From positions 186,001-250,000 of the forward strand of contig JNKE01000016.1 of the NCBI GenBank assembly GCA_000701945.1: a DNA stretch of 64,000 nt, written 5' to 3'. The DNA comes from Anaerotruncus sp. MC2020. Its GTDB lineage: Bacteria; Bacillota; Clostridia; Oscillospirales; Ruminococcaceae. Position 1 is the stretch's first letter; each line of letters begins with the position of its first letter. The notes below the pieces were generated by a model that worked only from the letters and a program-made list of their open reading frames with translations, was not told where the DNA came from and searched no databases. This document shows, one piece after another, positions 34,534 to 43,067 of this stretch. The position numbers were made by a program, and so were the translations under genes.

Positions 34534-35136
34534 TTAAGCCAGTCCCGCATTGGCTACGGTAGTAGTCGTGGTAGCGAGCGGATCGTCCTCGGAAGCGAGC
34601 TTGGAGGTCGTAACGACAGCGGCGTCTACTGCTCCGCCTACGTTGACCTTTATCTCTATCTCAATGTCGGGATAGTTCTTGAAGCTGAGGACAATGAATG
34701 TCTGTCCCTTTGATACGCCTGTGATGTGTCCGAGATTGTCAACGGTAGCTATCTTCGGGTCCATGGACTTCCACACCTCGTCGGACTCGCCTGTGCCCGC
34801 GTCGGGATAGCTCTGTATCACGGGAACGTCGCTTTCGCCTATATCAAGGAAAAGCTCGCGCTTCGAGAGCTTGACGTTCGACGCCTTGGGATTCACGGCG
34901 ACGGTCGTGGTAGCCTCGGTTGTCTCCACGGGCAGAGCGGTCTCCGCAGTGGTAGCGACGGTAGTGGTGGTAGTCTCAGCCTTCGAGCTGCCTTCATCTC
35001 CCATATTCTTCGTACATTTTGCGAGAAGCACAACAAACATCAGCACGATGAACGCTATGACTGCAAGCGCTCCCAGCTGTCTTTGTCTGAGCACCTTACG
35101 TGTGACACGTCTTCTGTTGTCCATACTCTTTCCCAT
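34534..35136 (-). CDS. Membrane-anchored Ig-like (Big2) surface protein
   Basis: A protein of 196-200 residues with a basic cytoplasmic N-terminus, one membrane helix (about 22-40, LGALAVIAFIVLMFVVLLA), a Thr-rich linker and a BIG2-like domain (KASNVKLSKRELFLDIGESDVPVI ... MDPKIATVDNLGHITGVSKGQTFI). Its C-terminus is another Thr-rich stretch. The ATG at 35124 has AAAGG 12 bases upstream and may be the true start, since the ATG at 35136 directly abuts that site. Probably cell-surface exposed. Function unknown. Confidence 0.7.
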   Translation of the reverse strand: MGKSMDNRRRVTRKVLRQRQLGALAVIAFIVLMFVVLLAKCTKNMGDEGSSKAETTTTTVATTAETALPVETTEATTTVAVNPKASNVKLSKRELFLDIGESDVPVIQSYPDAGTGESDEVWKSMDPKIATVDNLGHITGVSKGQTFIVLSFKNYPDIEIEIKVNVGGAVDAAVVTTSKLASEDDPLATTTTTVANAGLA

Positions 35137-35278
35137 CCTTTATGTTTATATCTTAACAAAGGTATGTTCCTTTGATAACATTATAACACAAGCACTTAAA
35201 AAAGTCACGCACTTTCGGAAATTTTTACACATTGCTGTAAAAATCGCCTCTGATTTGTGAGTTTTGCACAAAGAAAAT

Positions 35279-35400
35279 GCAGGACGTCCTTTGGGCGTCT
35301 GCCAAATCACCCGTACACTCGCGGACCGCCAAAGGCGGCCCCTACAATGGTCCTTTCACAAATCCCATAAAATAAGGGCGGACACACGAGTCCGCCCCTA
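35279..35400. repeat. Cluster of three GC palindromes
   Basis: GCAGGACGTCCTTTGGGCGTCTGC (35279-35302 region), CGGACCGCCAAAGGCGGCCCCTACA (35321-35345 region) and AGGGCGGACACACGAGTCCGCCCCT (35374-35399 region) follow each other. The last sits immediately after the sugar-binding lipoprotein gene and could act as its terminator. Same family as 8597 and 11074. Confidence 0.7.
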
Positions 35401-35403
35401 AAG

Positions 35404-36837
35404 TTATCTCATTTCGTTGAAGCGCTTGACCTCTTCGTCGATGACGCCCGTCCACGAATCGCGGAGAGTCGCCCACGAATCAACGTGCGAGTCGCCCTCG
35501 AGCAGTGCCTGCGTGAGGTTATTCATCACGCCGCGTGTCTCGTAGGTGTAGTCGCCGTCGCCGTTCATCCTGTCGCCCATGCCGTATGCAAAGTCAAACA
35601 TCGGAGTTACCTTGCTCGGATCGAGGAATGTCTTGAGCGCATCGTACTGCTCCTCGGTCACGAAGGACTTCGTCTTGCCCGCCGCGGTCTTTTCCTCCAC
35701 GAGAGCCTTCTGCTTCGCTATCTTCCTGTACTCCTCCTGAGTAGCCGCTACGCGCTCGCACTTGATGTACGTCGCAACAGCCTCGCCCTTCGTCGAGTTG
35801 CGAACCAGCATCTTCGCCGCATAGTTACAGCAGAGGTAGTTCCTGTCCGCATCGGGTGACTTCGGGAACGGCACTACCATGAGGTCGGAGTCGGGATTCT
35901 TCGCGTTCGACGTGCCGAGCGCCCAGTCTCCCATAGCAAAGAACAGCGTATTGTGCGTGTCGGGGAAGTAGCCTATCCACTCGGGCTGATAGAGGTGCTT
36001 CGAGGCGATGTCCTGCATGAGGAGCTCCGCCTTCTCTATCTGCGGGTCGTCGATATTGTTCTCGAACTTTGTGCCGTCGTAGTTGATTACGGTGTGTCCC
36101 GTCGACTGGATTATCGCCTGTCCGAACCAGCCGTTGATGCCGTAGCGGGTCGTGCCCTCGGGAGCTCCCGATACGAACGACTCCATCATCTCCATGAACT
36201 TGTTCCAGTCCCACTTGCCGTCGAGGTAGAGCTCATACGGGTCGTCAAGCCCCTCCTCCTCCATCATCTTGCGGCTGTAGGTTATAACGAGCGGGTCTGA
36301 TACGTCAAACGGCACGACGTAGTGCTGACCGTTGTACTCGAACATATCTATCACGTCGGACATATCGTCCCAAAGTCCGTCCTCCTCCATGCCGAGCGCG
36401 CCGAAGTACGGGTCGAGAGCCTCATACTGCTCCTTGACCACGCCGTTCGGGACTGCGTCCCACTCGTAGGGGAACATATCCACCTCGTCGCCCGAGAGTA
36501 TCATCGCGGCGAGCTTGGTGAACTTCTCGTTCGAGTCCGCGAGCACGAACTTCACCTTTGCGCCGTATACGTCCTCGAAGAGCGAGAGCGCTACCGAGCG
36601 GTCATTGTTGTTGGTGGGGTTGATGTCGTAGTCGGCGAGCCATACTATCTCCTGCCCGCTGATGTCGACTCCGCTCTGACCGTTGAGCTCCGCCTCATCT
36701 GCGGGGACGGTGAACTCGTCCTCCTCCTTGTAGTGGCTGTTGTTCTCGGAGGTCTCCTTGCTCTGACATGAGACGGCGGAAACTGCGAATAACGAGACAG
36801 CCGCGAGTCCTGCGAGGACTCTTTTCAGCTTGTTCAT
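35404..36837 (-). CDS. Extracellular solute-binding lipoprotein (sugar ABC type), paralogue 1
   Basis: A 477-residue prolipoprotein. The start is set at the ATG at 36837, with AAGGAG upstream. The signal peptide ends in the lipobox AVSC. The mature protein starts with a Ser/Glu/Asp-rich tether and then IVWLADYDINPTNNNDRSVALSLFEDVYGAKVKFV, the fold of family 1 sugar-binding proteins. It shares blocks with the protein at 46850: DYDINP/TWDINP, AVPNGVVKEQYEALD/AFPKGAVRGMFTS, EEGLDDPYELYLDGKWDWNKFMEMMESFV, YGINGWF. No permease or ATPase gene is adjacent, so it must use a transporter encoded elsewhere or serve as a sensor. Promoter at 36910. Confidence 0.9.
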   Translation of the reverse strand: MNKLKRVLAGLAAVSLFAVSAVSCQSKETSENNSHYKEEDEFTVPADEAELNGQSGVDISGQEIVWLADYDINPTNNNDRSVALSLFEDVYGAKVKFVLADSNEKFTKLAAMILSGDEVDMFPYEWDAVPNGVVKEQYEALDPYFGALGMEEDGLWDDMSDVIDMFEYNGQHYVVPFDVSDPLVITYSRKMMEEEGLDDPYELYLDGKWDWNKFMEMMESFVSGAPEGTTRYGINGWFGQAIIQSTGHTVINYDGTKFENNIDDPQIEKAELLMQDIASKHLYQPEWIGYFPDTHNTLFFAMGDWALGTSNAKNPDSDLMVVPFPKSPDADRNYLCCNYAAKMLVRNSTKGEAVATYIKCERVAATQEEYRKIAKQKALVEEKTAAGKTKSFVTEEQYDALKTFLDPSKVTPMFDFAYGMGDRMNGDGDYTYETRGVMNNLTQALLEGDSHVDSWATLRDSWTGVIDEEVKRFNEMR

Positions 36838-36909
36838 AGTAAAAAACTCCTTTCGTGCCTGTATTCTTCGGGTGTGCGAGAGGGTCACACAGCCCGATAT
36901 GCCACATAT

Positions 36910-36939
36910 ATTATACTATAACAGTGTACAAAATGTCAA
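36910..36939 (-). promoter_or_regulatory. Promoter of solute-binding lipoprotein 1
   Basis: Minus-strand TTGACA (36934-36939), 18-base spacer, TATAAT (36910-36915), followed by ATATGTG. The same arrangement, with the same ATATGTG after the -10 box, precedes the paralogue at 48370. Confidence 0.8.
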
Positions 36940-37113
36940 GTTGAATCAACTGTCAGCCTTTTTCGCTCCGCAGACACCATTCGGACAATATCGCCGTCAG
37001 TTGCTCCCGAAAGCAAACAGCCCGAACGCGCTTGACAAATGTCTAAGTTTCAGCATAGAACGACGTTTTCGGCTATTCTTCATTATTGGTAAGTATATAC
37101 TAACAAATATATC

Positions 37114-37141
37114 TTGATTTTCTCCGCCCATATGTTAAAAT
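37114..37141 (+). promoter_or_regulatory. Promoter of the ferredoxin gene
   Basis: TTGATT (37114-37119) and TAAAAT (37136-37141) with a 16-base spacer. The predicted start is about 44 bases before the ATG at 37193. A GAGCGGAGGCTC hairpin (37152-37163) and the ribosome site ACGGAGG lie in the leader. The rest of the gap 36940-37113 shows no gene. Confidence 0.65.
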
Positions 37142-37192
37142 AAGAATCAGAGGAGCGGAGGCTCCCGAATAATCTACGGAGGTGCTTTGATT

Positions 37193-37363
37193 ATGGCATA
37201 TAAGATTTCAGACGATTGTGTTAGCTGTGGTGCTTGTGCAGGCGAATGTCCTGTTGGCGCTATCTCGGAAGGCGACGGAAAATACGTTATCGACGCTGAC
37301 GCTTGCGTAGAGTGCGGCGCTTGTGCAGGTGTTTGCCCCGTAGGCGCTCCTTCTGCAGAGTGA
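37193..37363 (+). CDS. 2[4Fe-4S] ferredoxin
   Basis: A 56-residue clostridial-type ferredoxin starting MAYKISDDCVSCGACAGECP. It has two CxxCxxCxxxCP motifs (CVSCGACAGECP and CVECGACAGVCP), each binding a [4Fe-4S] cluster. It would carry low-potential electrons for hydrogenase and pyruvate:ferredoxin oxidoreductase. ACGGAGG precedes the ATG at 37193. It is monocistronic, with its own promoter and terminator, and its codons (GCT, GGT, GTA-rich) resemble those of the sca cluster, as expected for a highly expressed gene. Confidence 0.96.
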   Translation: MAYKISDDCVSCGACAGECPVGAISEGDGKYVIDADACVECGACAGVCPVGAPSAE

Positions 37364-37386
37364 TTCTGACACAAAACACGAAAGCT

Positions 37387-37412
37387 AACGGCTATCCTTT
37401 CGGATAGCCGTT
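37387..37412 (+). terminator. Terminator of the ferredoxin gene
   Basis: An 11-base perfect stem (AACGGCTATCC/GGATAGCCGTT) with loop TTTC followed by TTTTTC, 23 bases past the stop codon. Confidence 0.92.
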
Positions 37413-37445
37413 TTTCTTTATATTATGCGCTGTCTGCCCGCGCAC

Positions 37446-38045
37446 TCACTTATTATCAGAAATGGTGATGATATCCTTTTCCGTAACAGCTACCTTTACT
37501 ACGTCGGGCTTCTTCTGCTCGTTGTCGAGAGTCGGGAAGAAGCAGACAGTGAAGTCCTTCACGTCCTCGCTGACCGCAAAGCCTCCCACTACTCCGCTGA
37601 ACTGCCCTTTCGCGGGAACACTGAAGGGGTTCGGGCTGTAGCGCGACATATTCTTCGAGGCATACAGCTGAGTGCGGACGTCGTAGTGCGCTTCGCTGCC
37701 GTCGCTTAAGAGGAGGTAGAAGTTATTGAGCGTGTTGAGCTCGTATGCCTTGTCCGTGGCGTTGTCAATGGTTATGTCGAGATAGAGGTAGCGCTCGCCC
37801 TTGTCGGTGCGTGTGCCGCCGTCGATGACCTTGTTGAGGGTGAAGCCTGTTTCGTTGGCGTTCGCCTTCTCGGAGACAGCTGCGCTGACCTCGTTGTCCG
37901 CGACGCCCTCGTTCTTGCCCGCTTCAACGGTCGTCCCGACCCTCGACGCAGACCTGCTGTCAGTTTTTCCGTCCGAGCAGCCGACTGCCGCCGTCACTGC
38001 CATAGCCGCGCAGAGCAGGAGCGCGGTGATTTTATATCTTCTCAT
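37446..38045 (-). CDS. DUF4352-like lipoprotein
   Basis: A 199-residue prolipoprotein with lipobox AVGC (Cys23). A low-complexity tether is followed by a beta-sandwich domain (GERYLYLDITIDNATDKAYELNTLNNFYLLLSDGSEAHYDVRTQLY ... FSVPAKGQFSGVVGGFAVSEDVKDFTVCFF). This pattern matches DUF4352-type Ig-like lipoproteins, and the function is unknown. GGAGG lies nine bases before the ATG. It is 73 bases downstream of the flippase gene. Confidence 0.75.
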   Translation of the reverse strand: MRRYKITALLLCAAMAVTAAVGCSDGKTDSRSASRVGTTVEAGKNEGVADNEVSAAVSEKANANETGFTLNKVIDGGTRTDKGERYLYLDITIDNATDKAYELNTLNNFYLLLSDGSEAHYDVRTQLYASKNMSRYSPNPFSVPAKGQFSGVVGGFAVSEDVKDFTVCFFPTLDNEQKKPDVVKVAVTEKDIITISDNK

Positions 38046-38118
38046 AGTATGAGCCTCCGTTCAGATTGTATAGGCGCATTTCGCGCTCCCTTAGTATACC
38101 ACAACGGAGGCTTCCATG

Positions 38119-39723
38119 TCAAGTATCGGGCAGCATCTGCTTCTTCGGTCTTTTCACAGACAGCAGGACGAGCGAGAGCAGGTACATAGCCGCTCCCGAA
38201 GCTATGGAGACTGCCGTCCCGAGCAGGGGAGCAGCTCCCTCGCGGGTGCATATGCCATCCGCGAGGGAGGCTGCTCCGCCGCACATAGCTCCCGCGTAGA
38301 GCACCTTGAGCAGCGCTCCGACGGGCAGGGCTGCTCCCGAAGCGCGGACGTATACCGTCAGCGATACCGCCAGTATCACCGCGTAGCAGACCGAGGTCGA
38401 CACCGCCGCGCCGTCAGCTCCCATGAGCGGCACGAGTGCGAGATTGCCCGCAAGCTTTACTGCTGTCCCCACAAGCATGACCCTGAGCGGCGCGGAGTGC
38501 TTGCCGACCGCCTGCAAAAGGCTGAATACAGGGAACGACAGGCACAGGCAGACCATTCCCGCCATGAGCAGGCGAAGCGCCGATATGCATATCTCCACCT
38601 CGTCGCTTTGCAGCGGGAACAGCAGGTGCAGCACCTCGGGCGCGAGGACTCCGAGTCCGCATGCCGACGGCACCGCTATCGCTGCCGCTGTCACGAGAGC
38701 CTGCGACGTCCCCGCCTCAAGCGCGGCTCTGTCCCGCGACGACCACGCCGCCGTCACTGCGGGGAGCGCGCCCTTCCCGAGCATATTCGTCACCGACGGC
38801 ACGAGGTTGAACACCGTCAGCGCTATCCCCGCGAACGAGCCGTAGACGAAGTTCGGGACGTCCTCGGGAGCGACCGCGGCGGGCACTCCCCTGCCGCAGC
38901 CGAACCGCGATATACAGGCGATGACCGTCCACATATCCACCAGCGAGGTCAGGTTCGTCACGACGGAGCTCACCCCCACGGGCAGAGCCGTCAGCGCGAG
39001 CTCGCGGGCTATCCAGCGGCGGGACTGCATATGGCTCTCGCCTCCGCGGAGAGGTCGGCGGAACAGCGCTAAAACTGCGAAAAACAGCACCGCTCCGAGC
39101 GAGGACAGCGATACGCCCAGTATGCCCGCTGCCGCCGAGAGCGCGCGTATGTCGGTCACGGAGGGGAAGCGCGCCATTATCGCGCTGCCGTGGGAGTTCA
39201 CAAAGCCGCACAGCCACAGCCCCGCGCCGACCTTGACCGCGCCCTCAGCCGCCTGCGAAAGCGCCGTCGGGTACATATTGCTCATGCCCTCGTAGTAGCC
39301 GCGTTCCACCGCAGTAATGCAGCCGAACAGCACCGCCGGAGCTATCATCATCAGCGCAGGGACAGCCTCCGCTCCGCCCGTAGACAGCAGGCTGAACGGT
39401 CTCGCGAGCAGCCATACAGCCGCGCTCCCGACGAGCCCGACTCCCGTGAATAGCAGCAGGGCGGTGCTGCGTATGCGCCTGATGTTGGCGTACATACCGA
39501 GGGCGGCGCTCTGTGCGGTCATGCGCGCGACTGCCGAGGACAAGCCCGTCACAGTCAGCGCGTACACGGGCAGAAAGAGGCTGTACGCGCAGCTGAAATA
39601 GCTCATTCCCACGCCGCCGAGCAGATTCGTCAGCGGTATTTTGAACAGCGCGCCGAAGCCCTTCGCCACCACCGCCGATATCATCAGTATTATCGAGCCT
39701 TTCAGTATGTTCTGCTTCTTCAT
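38119..39723 (-). CDS. SpoVB/MurJ-like lipid-linked saccharide flippase
   Basis: A 534-residue polytopic membrane protein of the MVF/MATE-like oligosaccharide flippase group, with about 14 hydrophobic spans. The opening KGSIILMISAVVAKGFGALFKIPLTNLLGGVGMSYFSCAYSLF is typical of the SpoVB branch. GYYEGMSNMYPTALSQAAEGAVKV is the conserved central block. It presumably flips lipid II or another undecaprenyl-linked saccharide. No glycan-synthesis genes are adjacent. GGGAGG precedes the ATG. Confidence 0.85.
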   Translation of the reverse strand: MKKQNILKGSIILMISAVVAKGFGALFKIPLTNLLGGVGMSYFSCAYSLFLPVYALTVTGLSSAVARMTAQSAALGMYANIRRIRSTALLLFTGVGLVGSAAVWLLARPFSLLSTGGAEAVPALMMIAPAVLFGCITAVERGYYEGMSNMYPTALSQAAEGAVKVGAGLWLCGFVNSHGSAIMARFPSVTDIRALSAAAGILGVSLSSLGAVLFFAVLALFRRPLRGGESHMQSRRWIARELALTALPVGVSSVVTNLTSLVDMWTVIACISRFGCGRGVPAAVAPEDVPNFVYGSFAGIALTVFNLVPSVTNMLGKGALPAVTAAWSSRDRAALEAGTSQALVTAAAIAVPSACGLGVLAPEVLHLLFPLQSDEVEICISALRLLMAGMVCLCLSFPVFSLLQAVGKHSAPLRVMLVGTAVKLAGNLALVPLMGADGAAVSTSVCYAVILAVSLTVYVRASGAALPVGALLKVLYAGAMCGGAASLADGICTREGAAPLLGTAVSIASGAAMYLLSLVLLSVKRPKKQMLPDT

Positions 39724-39806
39724 CGCGCGCCTCCCGTCCGTATTCCATACAGGATATGCCGCGCGGCAGCAAATTATGAGGCAAAAGGAAAACGGACGCC
39801 AGAAAA

Positions 39807-39970
39807 CACCCCTACCTAATTTTTTGTAGGGGCGAGTTCCGCTCGCCCGTCGTTTTATAAATCAACTGTAGCTTGATATTGGTCTGCGGGCGCTCGGATA
39901 AGCAGCACACCAAATCTTCGATTTGGATTGTGATGCTATATGCAGCTTTGCTGTAATGCGCCCCTACACA
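39807..39970. repeat. GTAGGGGCG palindrome region
   Basis: ACCCCTAC (39808) pairs with GTAGGGG (39826). This is followed by GGGCGAGTTCCGCTCGCCC (39830-39848), then 110 bases with a CAAATCTTCGATTTGG hairpin (about 39912-39927), and finally GCGCCCCTAC (39958-39967) which is inverted to the GTAGGGGCG. The whole about 160-base element is bounded by inverted ends like a miniature mobile element. It lies between the flippase and the cohesin-dockerin gene. Confidence 0.65.
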
Positions 39971-39980
39971 GCATACCTGT

Positions 39981-40961
39981 TTATTTTGCGAGGAAATCTT
40001 CCATTGTGCCCGTTCCGCCCGTGGAGATGTACGAATAGTACGCCAGTATCGACGAGGCGTCCTTTGCGTCGATGAAGCTGTCCGCATTGACGTCCGCGGC
40101 AGTCTCTATCTCGGGAGGAAGCGGCTCCATGACTCCGTCCGTCGACCGCAGCGCGTACTCGCCGAGAACAAAGGTAGCGTCCTTCGCGTCGACCTTGCCG
40201 TCACCGTTGGGGTCGCCGAGCATGAGAGCGGGTTTGCGCTTCTCGCCCGCGATCTTTATCCAGCCGCTGTGCAGCCCCTTCGTGAACACATAGGTCATTT
40301 GCAGCCTGCCCGCTTCGCTCTGGGCGCGGTCGATGAACAGGTCTTTTCCTACGTCGTCGACCACATAGACAATACCAAAGGGGTAGACCTCGCCGCTGTC
40401 GGCGTCCTCGGGGACCACGAAGTCCACTGTGAAGATACTGCCCTTCTGAACCGATCTCTCCTCCGAGTAGGCGTAGAATTCGAGCTGCCCCTCCTCGACC
40501 ATGACCGAGCCCGTCGTGAAGCCCTCGACCGAAGTACCCGCCGTAACCACCTCGCCCTTCGGGTTCTCACGCACCTTCAGACGCGTATCATAGAAGAAAT
40601 GAAAGCGCATCATATTGACAGGCTCCTCCACGCCGACCACGCTGAAATATACGCGCTGTACCTTTCCCTTCGCGTATTCGGGTTCGAGACCTATCTTATC
40701 GAGAAATAGCATTATGCCGCCCTCATAGTCCCGAGGATCTATCTTGGGGGTGTTCCACTCCTTCGGCTGGACCCAGCTCGAGCCGTCGTAGAGCACCTCC
40801 TCGTCGTCCTGCTTGTTGTAGGGGTTATCGGAGCTGACAGGCTCCGCCGCTGAGGCAGGCTCGCTGCTGAGCACGGTGAAGCTCCTGCCGAGCGGGCCTG
40901 TCGGAGCTCCGCATATTATGGCGAGCGTTAACGCTGCCGATAAAAACTTTCTGGTTTTCAT
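39981..40961 (-). CDS. Secreted adaptor: ScaE-like cohesin plus ScaB/CttA-like dockerin
   Basis: A 326-residue secreted protein. The ATG at 40961 has AAAGGAG upstream; a 15-residue longer frame is rejected. Signal peptide about 1-25, acidic spacer to 78, then a cohesin-like domain (about 80-235). It aligns with ScaE at 52279: GFHVFF-type FHFFYDTRLKVRE, SIFTVDFVVPEDADSGEVYPFGIVY versus WTFNLVVPADAKAGDVFPIDIVY, and DKAGNLMQAYVFTKG versus SEAGRLQMTYVFTKG. A dockerin (246-316) follows, with calcium loops GDPNGDGKVDAKDA and ADVNADSFIDAKDAS and helix motif DAKDASSILAYYSYISTGG, like the ScaB and CttA dockerins but without an X module. There is no sorting signal. Partner choice is inferred. Confidence 0.85.
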   Translation of the reverse strand: MKTRKFLSAALTLAIICGAPTGPLGRSFTVLSSEPASAAEPVSSDNPYNKQDDEEVLYDGSSWVQPKEWNTPKIDPRDYEGGIMLFLDKIGLEPEYAKGKVQRVYFSVVGVEEPVNMMRFHFFYDTRLKVRENPKGEVVTAGTSVEGFTTGSVMVEEGQLEFYAYSEERSVQKGSIFTVDFVVPEDADSGEVYPFGIVYVVDDVGKDLFIDRAQSEAGRLQMTYVFTKGLHSGWIKIAGEKRKPALMLGDPNGDGKVDAKDATFVLGEYALRSTDGVMEPLPPEIETAADVNADSFIDAKDASSILAYYSYISTGGTGTMEDFLAK

Positions 40962-41116
40962 TGAAAAGTCTCCTTTCTCGGATTCTGTAAGTCCATTATA
41001 CAACAACCGACCGCAATTGGCAATGCTTTTTGTTCTTGGTTCAGTTTGACAGGCAGCCGTTTTTCGGGAAATTTACGCCAAAGACAGCCCCAAACGTGAT
41101 TTTTGACCTTTTACTG

Positions 41117-41145
41117 TTGATTTTTTTATTATAATATGGTATAAT
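41117..41145 (+). promoter_or_regulatory. Promoter of the aminotransferase gene
   Basis: TTGATT (41117-41122), 17-base spacer, TATAAT (41140-41145). The leader is about 42 bases with AAAGGA before the ATG at 41195. It is divergent from the cohesin-dockerin gene ending upstream at 40961. Confidence 0.8.
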
Positions 41146-41194
41146 GTTAGGTGGCTTATTGTAAGCTATGATTATTTGAAAGGACGTAATATAC

Positions 41195-42388
41195 ATGGAA
41201 TATAAATTTTCCGACAAGGTAAGCGGTCTGAAAGCCTCCGCTATACGTGAGATACTCAAGTTCACCGCAGACCCCGAGGTCATTTCCTTTGCGGCGGGCA
41301 ACCCTGCTCCCGAGGCGTTCCCCAAGGAGAGGATAGCCGAGATCTCGGCGGAGCTCCTGCGCGACGACCCCATCCTCGCGCTCCAGTACAGCGTTACCGA
41401 GGGCTACACTCCCCTGCGTGAGTTCCTCAAGGGCTGGATGACCGAGAAGGGCTGCTTCCACAAGGAATTCGACGACCTCATCATCACGTCGGGCGGTCAG
41501 CAGGCGAATGAGCTCTCCTGCAAGGTACTGCTCAACGAGGGCGATACACTGCTGTGCGAGTCGCCGAGCTTCATCGGCTCGCTCAACGCGTTCCGCTCCT
41601 ACAACGTGAACCTCGTCGGCGTGGATATGGACGACGACGGCATCAACCTCGAAAAGCTCGAGGACGCGCTGAAAACTCAGCCGAATGTGAAGATACTCTA
41701 CCTCATCCCCAACTTCCAGAACCCGACAGGACGCACAATGTCGCTCGCTAAGCGCAAGGCTGTATATGAACTCGCGTGCCGCTACGACTTCATCATCCTC
41801 GAGGACGACCCCTACGGCGAGCTCCGCTTCGCAGGCGAGAACGTCCCCACGATAAAGAGCCTCGACACCGAGGGACGCGTAATCTACTCCAGCACCTTCT
41901 CCAAGCTCATCTCTTCGGGCTTCAGAACGGGCTATGTTTCGGCTCCCGCGCCGATAATCCAGAAGATAGTTGTCTGCAAGCAGGTCGCGGACGTCCACTC
42001 CAACATTTGGGCGCAGGTCGTTTCGCACCGCTTCATGACCACTGTTGACCGCGAGGCTCACTTCAACAAGCTCCGCGGCATATACAGAGAGAAGTGCGAC
42101 CTGATGTGCAGCTACATCGACAACGGCTTCTCCAAGAAGATAAGCTACACAAAGCCCGAAGGCGGTCTCTTTATATGGTGCACTCTCCCCGAGAGCTGCG
42201 ATATGAACGCTTTCTGCACAAAGGCTGTTCAGGAGTACAAGATAGCGGTAGTTCCCGGCAACTCGTTCAGCATCAAAGAGGACGAGGTCAGCCACTCATT
42301 CCGCCTCAACTACTCCACTCCCACAAACGAGCAGATAAAGAAGGGCATGGATATCCTCGCCAAGATGACGAGAGATATGCTCGACTAA
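41195..42388 (+). CDS. PLP-dependent aminotransferase, class I/II (2-aminoadipate/aromatic type)
   Basis: A 397-residue fold-type I aminotransferase. ISFAAGNPAPEAFP opens the protein. The glycine-rich ITSGGQQANELSCKVLL, LIPNFQNPTGRTMS, EDDPYGELRF and the PLP-lysine motif SSTFSKLISSGFRTGY are all present. It belongs to the KAT/AadAT-like subgroup (LysN-like). The exact substrate cannot be fixed from sequence. Own promoter at 41117; followed by repeat copy C. Confidence 0.92.
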   Translation: MEYKFSDKVSGLKASAIREILKFTADPEVISFAAGNPAPEAFPKERIAEISAELLRDDPILALQYSVTEGYTPLREFLKGWMTEKGCFHKEFDDLIITSGGQQANELSCKVLLNEGDTLLCESPSFIGSLNAFRSYNVNLVGVDMDDDGINLEKLEDALKTQPNVKILYLIPNFQNPTGRTMSLAKRKAVYELACRYDFIILEDDPYGELRFAGENVPTIKSLDTEGRVIYSSTFSKLISSGFRTGYVSAPAPIIQKIVVCKQVADVHSNIWAQVVSHRFMTTVDREAHFNKLRGIYREKCDLMCSYIDNGFSKKISYTKPEGGLFIWCTLPESCDMNAFCTKAVQEYKIAVVPGNSFSIKEDEVSHSFRLNYSTPTNEQIKKGMDILAKMTRDMLD

Positions 42389-42392
42389 TCAT

Positions 42393-42505
42393 CCGAGCCA
42401 TTAGCCGTTAGCTTATGGTGTCCGCTGACGCGGACAAATTCAGATATCATCGCCGTAAGGCGATACCGCGAGCTAAAGGCTAAAGGCTGACAGCTAACGG
42501 CTCAC
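42393..42505. repeat. AGCTAATGG-arm hairpin repeat, copy C
   Basis: GAGCCATTAGCCGTTAGC at the left and AGCTAAAGGCTAAAGGCTGACAGCTAACGGCTC at the right are inverted. Between them lie TGTCCGCTGACGCGGACA and TATCGCCGTAAGGCGATA palindromes. The last is shared with copy B. It separates the aminotransferase from the 171-residue gene and may serve as a terminator. Confidence 0.85.
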
Positions 42506-42539
42506 AAATATAACTACCAAACTGAAAGGAATCACAAAT

Positions 42540-43055
42540 ATGGCAACTACAGACAGATACCCTGTTACACAGAAATACCTGATGACAAGAGCTCAGGCTC
42601 TCAGCTTCCCCGCTAACTTCTTCGAGATGAAGTTCGGCAAGAACGACGTTTACGGCGTGGTAGTAGATATGCCCATGCCCGGCAATATCCTCACGACTAT
42701 GGTCTGCTTCATCAACGGCGCTGCCAACCTCTACTTCAACAACGGCGGCGAATACGTGGGAGCTTCCCAGCGCTACAGGAACCTCGTTCAGGCTGCGAAC
42801 GCTCTCGTTGTCAACTCCGCACAGATTATCCCCAAGGCTGAAAAGACCAAGCAGTATGACCTCCCCAAGGGCAGAACGCAGTATGTGTACCTCCTCACAA
42901 AGAACGGCACATACAAGGTCGAGTTCCAGCCAGGTCTTATCCCTGAGACAGAGCCCGAAAAGCGCTCCCTCTACGTGCTCTACCAGCGCGTTCTCGCAGA
43001 GCTGAGAAACTGCCAGCTCAAGGACGATATGGAAGCACGCAAGGCAGGCAAGTAA
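42540..43055 (+). CDS. Conserved cytoplasmic protein of unknown function upstream of trpS
   Basis: A 171-residue protein without signal peptide or membrane helix, starting MATTDRYPVTQKYLMTRAQALSFPANFFEMKFGKNDVYGVVVDMP. It contains CFINGAANLYFNNGGEYVGASQRY and ends in a charged helix. AAAGGA precedes the ATG. trpS follows after 12 bases, so they share a transcript. The family is not recognised. Confidence 0.65.
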   Translation: MATTDRYPVTQKYLMTRAQALSFPANFFEMKFGKNDVYGVVVDMPMPGNILTTMVCFINGAANLYFNNGGEYVGASQRYRNLVQAANALVVNSAQIIPKAEKTKQYDLPKGRTQYVYLLTKNGTYKVEFQPGLIPETEPEKRSLYVLYQRVLAELRNCQLKDDMEARKAGK

Positions 43056-43067
43056 GGAGTACACCAA

